Positions 55,601-64,000 of a DNA stretch of 64,000 nt are shown here, one piece after another. Where the stretch lies: the NCBI GenBank assembly GCA_003952965.2, contig CM025853.1, positions 33,952,971 to 34,016,970 of the forward strand, written 5' to 3'. A program made the translations under genes and the position numbers. The stretch is from Morella rubra. Taxonomy: Eukaryota > Streptophyta > Magnoliopsida > Fagales > Myricaceae. Each line of letters opens with the position of its first letter. Position 1 is the stretch's first letter. The notes beneath the pieces were generated by a model. It had not been told where the DNA came from and ran no database searches. It saw nothing but the letters and a program-made list of their open reading frames with translations.

Positions 55601-57926
55601 GGTGACGATAATTTTCACTCTCTTACTTGATACCAATCTAAATTAGGGAGTACACAAATTAGCAGTCATAGAGTTTGTACTTGCTCATAACAAAGTTATG
55701 TTAAGGTGGGTGAACAATTGTTTAATGAACGTAAAACTAGCACGACGAATATTGAATTATGGAATATAGGGAAAAGCAAACGTATGTTAAAGCAAGGCAA
55801 CCAAGGAAGAGTGCTTCTAAAGGTAGCTTTGATACACCACTCGTGTATTCAGCTTCCTCCTCTTTTGTGAATTGGACGAGGAAGGGGGGAGCTTGCAAAG
55901 CGAACATGAGGAAATATTTCTTTTTTTTCATTCAGTGAAAAGATTAAAATTGAGCAAGCATCTGAAAACAAACCTCATCATCTGACGGGAACGAATAATC
56001 CAATGGGAACTGTGGGTGCTCAAGAGTTAAACGAACCAGTCTCTGCACTGCCACGGTCACAAGTTATCAAGACATAACATACAGATTTCACAAATGCACT
56101 TCAAGGAACGTACTCCATAATAGTAAACTATAATAGATTTAGAATTTAGTCCAGTCCCATGGAGGCATGGACACAAGTCAGCAAGTTAGTGGACTGGAAC
56201 TATTATATCAAAATGGAAGACTACTTTTGAGAAAGGGTGCTTTGAGATGGAGAAAATAGTTACAACCAAGTTGCTAATGATACAAACACTTTGAAAGGCA
56301 GCTTCTTAAAATCAAGCAGAGGGCATAAAGAATAGAAAACGGAGAATATTAATTCATTTGTTGGCTTGTAGTTTCTAAAACATAAGCAACACTAAGAACA
56401 TAATATCTAAACTGTGCTAGCAGCAAAATCTTACCAAATCAAAGACATTGGAATCTTGAAAAGATACCAATCAAGCCATATGTGAATACTTTTAATCAGG
56501 CACAAGGGAGTTGATGAAGAAGAAAGTGATAGTAACGAAAAGAACATGATAAAGAGCTCCACCGCAACAATAGAATCCCCCAATGCCTCAAGTGACATCT
56601 AAACCATACCTGCTCAGGGATTTCACCGTCTGGGGATCTCTTTATAAATTGTTCCACTATCTCTCGCTTTGAATGGCATTGCATTATTTGAGCAAAAAAC
56701 TGTGAACAAGAGAAAACATATGTCAGCATCTTTAGATAGCATTGCATTATCGTGACTAATATGCATTCATTTGAATGCCTTGATATGATACGTGAAAATG
56801 CATATTACTTGCTTCCAGTGTGACTTATCATTACAACTGATTAAATTGCTTCATGCCTTCTAAACCATTAATGCCAACAATCTGAAACAAACCTACATAC
56901 ATCATGGAATTACCTTCAAGTCATCCGCTTTACTGAAAGTCTTCAGGAAAGCAGCCAATACATCATTAGACCTCCTTGACGGATCACCCAAGCTAGCCCC
57001 GAGCTTTTTGTCATGAACATCCAAAAATTCTTTCCAATCTCCTTTAGTACCCTTCATTCCACGTTTTTGGGCCAACTTCACCATTTCCACAAGGACCTAC
57101 TCTCACATTCATATAATTATTAATATCCGATAAGGAGCGGTAAAAGGGGCAATCCAGGCATCCAAATCCTGTTATGCATGTATGCAGCAATCCCACACAT
57201 GCGGATATCGTGTGGACTGTTAATAACAAACACTTAGCTTTTTTCAAAAAAAAAAAGCAAACTTGAGGCAGAACGCATTAGTTCACAACTTAATGAGTAG
57301 GAGGTTAAAAAATGGTTTTTCCTGAACTTACAGAAATGCTTACCACCAAAAAAAGGAGTTTATGAAGATAAACCCAGAGTTAGTGGTCATTTTGCCATCA
57401 GAACAGAGTATCAGCACTAGAACAAGGTTAAAATGCCATCTAAGTATATTTCTCTCCTCTATAGGTTCAACAATGGGTCCAGTAGAAAACCATCCGACTC
57501 ATTTTTCTCTTCAACACAGAGAACCATGTATGCATAAATGTTTTCGTCTTTATACGTGTGTGTCGCATGCTAAAACACGAGCTTTCTTGTTGGTTAATTA
57601 AAAAAAGGGAAAAGAATCATGCGAGGGGAATTTTAGTGAACCAAAAGTAGCTTCTGAAACAGTCTTTTCCCAACTTAGTAGCATAGACCCCATGTAGAAT
57701 CGTTACTCCAAGTGACTTTCGATCAAATAAAAAAAACGCGATAAGTAAGATCCAAAAATTCTAAAACTTCAATCTCTTCTCGTCCTGTTTCTACTCAGCA
57801 ACAAGAGGGAATGAAGCACAGAGACTTTTCGTGTAACCCGCGCAAAAATGGAAAGTGCTATACGAGAGGGAGGGGACGAGGGGGAACGTTTACCCTTTTC
57901 TCTGCGGTGTCAAATAGCTCGTCCAT
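52601..57926 (-). CDS. SDN: small RNA degrading nuclease (SDN), DEDDh exonuclease
   Basis: 3'-5' exoribonuclease of the SDN family, which trims mature miRNAs in Arabidopsis. Twelve coding exons (minus): 57926-57894, 57096-56914, 56699-56610, 56042-55974, 55327-55187, 55003-54887, 54807-54738, 54564-54464, 54322-54188, 54098-53991, 53418-53314 and 53014-52601. They sum to 1566 nt, 521 residues, with no frame break. The helical N-terminal part contains [19 protein letters not shown] and [14 protein letters not shown]. The exonuclease domain has DCEMV (Asp148, Glu150), VGHSLNNDL (Asp232) and HNCLDDA (His282, Asp286), so the DEDDh set is complete. A region like an RNA-binding fold follows ([19 protein letters not shown]), then a C-terminal coiled coil rich in Glu, Lys and Leu. 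The intron after 54464 starts GC in the context AAG/GCAAGT, a typical GC-AG intron. Family is secure; which SDN number is not. Confidence 0.92.
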
Positions 57927-60370
57927 CAGGTCGAAGAAGCACACAGACAAGAACGGAGTTGCGGAGCGCGTGCGGCCGGCGGCTGATAAATTAAAATGGG
58001 AATGTGTATTATGGGTTTAGGGTGGGCGTGCTCTTAACTCTTCAGGATACATGACGTGGCTTTTCTTATCTTTTTTTTTTAAGTTTTTTTTTTTTTTTTG
58101 GTTTTTTCACGACCAAAATTGATAACTGCGTTAGGACAAAATTTAAATAATGATTTATTTATTTATTGAACGACAAAATTTTTATTTTTTAAAAAAATCA
58201 CTGTTTTCAATGTAATGACCTTATGATCTATGATTTAAAGCCAACTGTACTTTGGTGCGTAAGGATTTATCTCCTCGCGGTTGTGAATATTTTTTGTTCT
58301 ATGACAATTTTAATCGGGCCTCAATTATAGTTAGGCAAACTTTTATTTTAAATTAGAGATAAATATGATTTATCCCTCTAATTATGAGGTATTGACATTT
58401 TACATCTCTAACCATTGTTTTTGTTACATTATATAAATTAACTTTTTATTTCACACACTTTAAACACCCATTTAAATTTTTTATTAAACTTGTCAAAATT
58501 TAATTTTTTTTATTCTAAAACTATTTATTTACTTTTATAAAATGATCATTATCAACAAAATTTTGAAGATATAATAATCATTTCACGCCAAAAAATAATT
58601 TTCCTGTGCAAAATGTGTTTATCCCTCGCTTAAATCACAGCATGCCATCTTACCTCTAACATTCGGCCGTCCTAGACCTTTTCCAAAACAAATTGTTTAA
58701 AACTATATACCCTGTATACTGTTAGGCTGCAAATGAGTCGGCCCAACTATGTAGCGTAGTCAGAAATGTGTAGGAACTTTGTCTCGGCCCAGTTGGGTCG
58801 GTCTAGAATTTAAGCTCTGCTAATCCAAAGAAAGGCTTGTGAAGTTGGGCCTTCAGCTCCATTGATACTCTATCCAAAATGTTGTCGTGTTTAAGCTTAT
58901 TTTCCAAGACCGGGGGACCCGTCCCCTTCGTTTTTGATAGAGTACTTTATTAGAGCACATGTCCAGGAGAATTAACGATATCTTATGAAACTAAAAAGTA
59001 GATCACCAAAAAGGGGCGGTAGAGACGGTAGATGCAGAGCGAGAGATAGAGACAAGATTCAATGGTAATTTTCTACATTTTCCCTTTTTATTGTCCGTCG
59101 GAAGGCTCTGCAATACCCACGAATGCATATAGAACCGTAGAGCTTCTGAAAGACTGAAACCATTTTGCCATAAAGCTCATCAATGTCCCCCATGTTTGCC
59201 CACCCAACCCCACAATATAAGGATCTCTAAATACTAGCATTCACATTTGTGGTTGAAAAACAAGAGCCCTAACGAGTTTGGAAGCATATAACCAGCCGAA
59301 GGAAAGCGGGTCAAGGAACCAGAAATTTGCAGGCAAGGCATACAGCGATGCAAGAATTTGCACAACACGGATACAAAGTGGATTCAAAGAATCATAAAGA
59401 TAGGATGCCGAAATGTCCGGAAATTTGAAGACGAGGATATTCGGATACTGAAGCACTTTCTATCTGCAAAGACTTTCATCAGGTTTATGAGGTCATGGTA
59501 GCATTAATTTTACATGATGGATGATAGTTTCTTCCACCCCTTAGCAAACGGGGCCATCACCTTTTCTTACAACTCTTTCGGAGTTGCGCCGTAAGTTTCT
59601 CAATCTATTTGACACTGAGAACACTGGCGGCATATTGCCATTCTACCTGGCCGGCCAGTCAGCATAAGATTTTCCTACGGAACCAGTTCGGTTTGTTTGA
59701 CCTAAGTTTTAAACACAAGGATCCTAAAGAATTAAGATAGTAACAAGAAGTGACAAACGAAGAAAATATTGCCATTCTTGAAGACAACTGAATCTTCTAC
59801 AAACGGATAACAAAGGAACCGTCGGAAAATTTTGTTTCACCATTAAAACAGAATTAAAAATAGTTACGGAACCCTTATAAACTGATTGACTCAACTGGGG
59901 AATACAGATTTCAAAATTAAAAATTTATCACGTCGAAGAACTATATATCAAAAGAAACCTCCAAATGGACAAAAACAAAAGCTTCAGAAAAGCAACAACG
60001 ACAAAATAGCAAAGATCGCATTACACCTTCAAGGGCAAACACAATACTCGTAGTGTACGCATTCAAAATGTCATAGTTCATAAAGATAGCGGTTTTTGCA
60101 CTGTCGTACAATAAGGGTTACATAAAAACACAACCATCCAGAAACAAAAATTAAAACAGATCTAATGGATAGTGAACGGAAGTATGAGCCAAAGTGAAAA
60201 AAAAAATGAATCTATTTCTCATATGCTGTAAAGCAAGAGCGAAAGGTGATCTTTTCTGGGCCAACATTTTTGCAGCCAATTCCGTTGCTGATACAATTCA
60301 ACAATGAACGGTAAAAAAGACAAACCAAACCCATTACAGGCAACGAACACACGATTATCCCATCAGCAAG
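57927..60370. other. SDN upstream region and VFB copy 2 3' flank
   Basis: The first few hundred bases are the SDN promoter and leader (minus). 58050-58720 is AT-rich with T homopolymers. From about 59570 the sequence resembles 63700 onward, and from about 59775 also the flank of VFB copy 1. I see no gene. Confidence 0.55.
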
Positions 60371-61999
60371 TTACCTGTTACCACTGAAACTGTCATCACC
60401 ATTTGACCACCTCCTGAAGGTGCATGCCACCAAATTCCTACCAGCAAAAAAACCAAACTTTGTCCTAAACATCGTAGTCAATCGGCCATTAGTACTTGAC
60501 GAAGCACCAGCAACAGTTGCATGTCTACCAATTGGTGGCAACTCCATACCACTCTCTTGAACTCCAACCTCACTTCCACTACCATCCAATGGCTCAACTT
60601 CACAATCGTCCAGAATGATAACCAATGACCCTCTCCGATCTCGCAACCAGTCCACAACTTCACTACTCACTCCCCTACACTTCTTGACCTTAACTTTGAC
60701 CAAATTGGGACAACCCCAAGCAAGCGTTTCAACCCCGACATCAGAGATGGGGCAACCCTTTATACACAATTTCTTCAATGCCGTGCACTTGGCTGAAATG
60801 CACGTGATCTCGGCATCGCCAACAGTGGCACTCCCACAGAGTGCCAATCTCTCCAATCTTGGGCAATTGGAAGCTATCGGCGCCAGACTCAAAGATGTGG
60901 GGTTCAATCCGATTAAACAAAGTTCTTGTAAATTGGGACATTGGCTAGCAATTGCTATCAGACCCTCATCACCAATCCTATTAGTCCTCCAACCATCAAT
61001 GTGAAGCTTCCTCAATAGCTTGCAGCGTTCAGCGACGCACACGACACCGAAATTTGTACATTCCGGAGTCTTCAAGATATGCAAAATCTCCATTTTGGAA
61101 CAATTTGATATCGCACATAGTCCTGCGTCGCTAACTTGTACCCTATCGAGATGTATTTCGGTTATACCAGTGTTAAAATTTCCTACCATACCTAGAACCT
61201 TATCCCACTCACCCAGACAGCGAATGAGTTTCAAAGTTTTGAGCTTTTTTGAGCCGATAATGAGGGGTCCGAAGCACTGACCATTGATGAGCTCCTTCAA
61301 GGATATGGATTTCAGAGAAGAAGCTGCGGCGCCGGGGCCAATCGGTTCGGCGGCGTCGTGAAGGCCTCGAAGCCTCTTCACGGAGAGCTCCTCAAGGGCC
61401 GTACAATGGTCGAGAACTGCGTTCATGGCTCTGGCGCCGAACATACTCGATCCACAAGAGAGCTTCTTCAAACCCTTGCAGTTCTGAGCGAACACTTCCA
61501 TTCCTCTGTCGGTAAGTTCGCGGCAGCCACGGAGCTTGAGGCGAGTCAGGCTCCGGCACCGAGTCGAGATCAGAATCAAAGCGTCGTCGCCGATGCTAAT
61601 CGACTTGCGGTCACATCGGAGGGCGACCCTGGTCACCGAATCGAAGCGGGTGAACAGAGAGGGGAGGAAAGGAAGTATCTCAGCCTGGGCGTTAAGAGAG
61701 AGCCGGTTACGGCTCTGACCGTCGACTCTGAACCACCTGCGGCAGACGAGCGAGGATCGCTTCCGGTCGCCGGATCCGAGGAAGTGAAAAATGCTGGCCA
61801 AGCACTCGTCGGGAAGATCTCCGGTGTAGTCAACCCCAAAAACGACGTTTTCGAAAGCCTCCGCTTCCGCTGCCTCTTCGTTAGTCTCAAAGGACGAAAT
61901 AACCAAAGAAGATGACCGGAAGTATAACCTATTGCTCGGGAAGGATTCGCGCCGGCTCAACTCCGTCGGAGCCCCAAAAGTCGAAGACGACTGGCCCAT
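60371..61999 (-). CDS. VFB: VIER-type F-box/LRR protein, copy 2
   Basis: Intronless paralogue of the gene at 50118-51707, 542 residues, colinear over the whole length. F-box at about 59-107 (DYTGDLPDECLASIFHFLG, CRRWFRVDGQSRNRLSL), Cys-type leucine-rich repeats (CRSLTRLKLRGCRELTDRG, CPNLQELCLIG, ALKKLCIKGCPISDVG) and the tail GFFAGRNLVACTFRRW, then an extra SNGDDSFSGNR. The leucine-rich repeats are the most similar part; the N-terminal Ser-rich linker and the stretch after DGSGSE vary more. Like copy 1 it should act as a substrate receptor of an SCF ubiquitin ligase. The start MGQSS matches copy 1. The SDN gene lies between the two copies. Confidence 0.93.
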   Translation of the reverse strand: MGQSSSTFGAPTELSRRESFPSNRLYFRSSSLVISSFETNEEAAEAEAFENVVFGVDYTGDLPDECLASIFHFLGSGDRKRSSLVCRRWFRVDGQSRNRLSLNAQAEILPFLPSLFTRFDSVTRVALRCDRKSISIGDDALILISTRCRSLTRLKLRGCRELTDRGMEVFAQNCKGLKKLSCGSSMFGARAMNAVLDHCTALEELSVKRLRGLHDAAEPIGPGAAASSLKSISLKELINGQCFGPLIIGSKKLKTLKLIRCLGEWDKVLGMVGNFNTGITEIHLDRVQVSDAGLCAISNCSKMEILHILKTPECTNFGVVCVAERCKLLRKLHIDGWRTNRIGDEGLIAIASQCPNLQELCLIGLNPTSLSLAPIASNCPRLERLALCGSATVGDAEITCISAKCTALKKLCIKGCPISDVGVETLAWGCPNLVKVKVKKCRGVSSEVVDWLRDRRGSLVIILDDCEVEPLDGSGSEVGVQESGMELPPIGRHATVAGASSSTNGRLTTMFRTKFGFFAGRNLVACTFRRWSNGDDSFSGNR

Positions 62000-63346
62000 T
62001 CAAGAAACAAAATTCTTACTCCGCAACAACAAATGACGGACGCGTTTAGAAGCAAATCGCCACAGTTAGAGAGAATGGAGAGGAAAATAAAGCTGACGGT
62101 GGGCAAGGTTGTGTGTCTTTGAAGGGGCTGTCGACTTAGAGCCTTTGAGAGATTACGCTGATTAGTATACAATGATGTTGTGACCTTGCGGGGAAATCAG
62201 AAATGAATCGGCGTTGGGTAAAAACTTAAAATACTTATGTAAAATGTAATATGTCCCGTCAAATGGGGGGAGGATGAGGTGCGTGTCCTCGTCGCAATCG
62301 CTCACTGTGTCCGATTCATCACGCCCTGGGAGTCACGGACGCGCTTTTAGCGTCTGATTTCTGCGATGGCTACCTGGCGTGCATCACTGCCGTTGAAACG
62401 ACTAATTAGTAGTTAATTACTCAACAAAATAATTAAACTATTGATTGGGTCAAGAATATAATTAATCCTAATTTAAACAAAGGAAGCATAATCTAGCTTG
62501 AAAAATGTCTAATTACTCGCCGTGCCCGACCATTTTTTGTTTTGTTTGAAGAAACGCTTTAACACTCTACAAGGAATCATTCTTTGTAAGTTGTTCAGAT
62601 ATGAAACGACGTAGTAGCACCAACTGTTATTTGGGAATTAGCCTCTTCGAATACCTTTCAATTTTGCAGCTCATGTGTTGACAAAAAAGGCTTAATTTTG
62701 TTTGGGTCAATATGCCAGACCTTTCTCGAGAAAACAAGCCAGTCGACAACCTTCATGCAAAGACTGGTCCCATGTTAAATATCGTGAAAACTGAAAAGTA
62801 ATCGTTTGATAACACAGGCTTTAACTTTCAGGACATAAGCCTTCCAAAACAGTATTAAGTTTCTTGATGCAATTCCAGTCATAAAAGAGAGGAAAAACCA
62901 AAAGAGAGGCATCAAAAGTGGGAAAAGGAAAGGAAGAGAAAAAGAGAGCAAAAAGACGGTATCAGTGGTGGAAGGCATTTTCAAGAAAAAGAAGGTAGCA
63001 GTCGTTTACAGCTACAATGATACTGACTAGTTGTATGGACCTGCCAACTGGCTACACAGGCCCAGAAATTGCTTGAAGCCCAATCGGAAGGATTCGAAGG
63101 TGTGGGAGACGAACTAGATGGGATAATGGAATTCTAACCAATCTACTGCATTTACATAGCCATGACGAACTTTAACACTGCCACTCCATGGGTTTCAAAC
63201 TTGCCATTTGCATCTTCAAGCAGCGACCAAAAAACAAAGGAAATTTGTAGACAGAAGAAATTGAGACACTGAGGCCCTCTCCATTTGGAAAAATCCAGAA
63301 CCCTTACCATTTAGTCTAATGTCCCTGTAAGCTAGCGGAAGACTTA

Positions 63347-63667
63347 GGCATGTTCATTTACAAAATTATTCTAGAATACAAATATATTCAACAAAATTAA
63401 CATACAAAATGTTATACATAAACTCCAATATCTTTTCAAAAAAAATTATAACAAATATTCTCTCTCTATACTTTTTCACCTAAATCCAATACTTCTTTTA
63501 TTAAACAATTACATCAAATCATCTTTCTACACATTTTTACTCTAACAAAAATTAAATATCTTTAAAACTTTTCACTAACCTTTACATAAAAATCTATAAA
63601 ACTCTAATCTACATAAATATTCACAATTCTACCAAAATCTTACAAATTTTTACAAAACGAACACCCC
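63347..63667. mobile_element. PIF-Harbinger-like MITE with TTA target duplication
   Basis: A 321-bp AT-rich element starting GGCATGTTCATTTACAAAA and ending TTTTACAAAACGAACACCCC. The ends are imperfect inverted repeats, and TTA flanks both sides (63344-63346 and 63668-63670). No coding capacity. It is of the same general type as the element at 5190-5389. Confidence 0.72.
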
Positions 63668-63699
63668 TTAATTTTACAAGATCGATGATAGTTCATTGC

Positions 63700-64000
63700 A
63701 ATTCTTCCGAGTTGCGATCAACATTATGCAAGTTCCTCAAGCCATGTCGAACTGAGAAGACCGGCTAGATGGCCAAGAGCAGGCCCCTGCTGCAAAGTGC
63801 AAACAGGGACACCAGAAAATCCCCCCTCCCTTTTTTAAGTCTTCACAATGCAAGATATTACAAACGCCTAATAAAGAAACTATAGAAAATTTGTTGGACA
63901 TTCACAAAATAAAATTAGTTTCTGAACCTTTCAAATTGACTGACCAACAGGGCGAAAACAAGTTTCACAAGTAACTAATTTATCATGCCTAAACAAATAC
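63700..64000 (-). repeat. third copy of the VFB 3' flank
   Basis: The sequence resembles 59570-59950 (GAGTTGCG, AAGTTTCTCAA, CTGAGAA) and, from about 63870, also 49475-49620 (AAAATTTGTTGGAC, AACCTTTC, ATTGACTGAC, GCGAAAACAAGT, CATGCCTAAACA). In the other two copies this flank leads, several hundred bases on, into the stop codon of a VFB gene on the minus strand. Confidence 0.7.

Larger units (their letters stand above)
62000..64000. other. VFB copy 2 upstream region and right-edge spacer
   Basis: 62000-62200 is the probable leader and promoter of VFB copy 2. The rest has no gene. It includes a MITE at 63347-63667 and, from about 63700, sequence homologous to the 3' flank of the VFB genes. 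Confidence 0.55.

Noticed and set aside
61358..61915. 185-codon plus-strand frame inside VFB copy 2, and the similar frames at 60615-61004 and 50326-50715
   Set aside because: They are antisense to the F-box/LRR coding sequence and resemble nothing. Paired occurrence follows from the paralogy of the sense genes.

Overview
The window is nuclear DNA of a flowering plant. The genes have GT-AG introns (one GC-AG), AT-rich introns and spacers, and products of land-plant families: IRX14 xylan glycosyltransferase, an RD21-type papain-like protease, DUF247 proteins, RER1, a PTEN2-type phosphatase, VIER-type F-box/LRR proteins and a small-RNA-degrading nuclease. The species cannot be fixed from the sequence alone. 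Exon boundaries were placed by reading frame, splice consensus and remembered family sequences, not by transcript data.

Layout. 1-10.4 kb: an IRX14-like gene (+, three exons) with a Tourist-like MITE in its long second intron, then about 4.3 kb without a recognisable gene. 10.4-40.1 kb: an accessory array. One intact papain-like cysteine protease (+, four exons) is followed by five intact single-exon DUF247 genes (called A, B, C, E and F here), one broken DUF247 copy (D), a two-exon protease pseudogene and eight short protease exon-4 remnants. Gene order shows that about 11,790-26,568 (protease 3' half, A, B, C) is duplicated in tandem as about 26,569-40,131 (broken protease, D, E, F). The junction falls inside protease intron 2. 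A further, internally deleted unit lies at about 34.6-36.2 kb. Comparing the two blocks exposes retroposon insertions, because each has an empty site in the other block.

40.6-64 kb: conserved single-copy-type genes. RER1-like (-, three exons), PTEN2-like (+, twelve coding exons, with a one-base frameshift in exon 6), a VFB-type F-box/LRR gene (-), an SDN-type exonuclease (-, twelve exons) and a second VFB copy (-). At the right edge the sequence starts to repeat the 3' flank of the VFB genes, which predicts a third VFB copy just outside the window.

These genes do not form a pathway. The array at 10-40 kb is the unusual part: DUF247 genes and a papain-like protease have been copied together repeatedly, the DUF247 frames stayed open, and every extra protease copy decayed.
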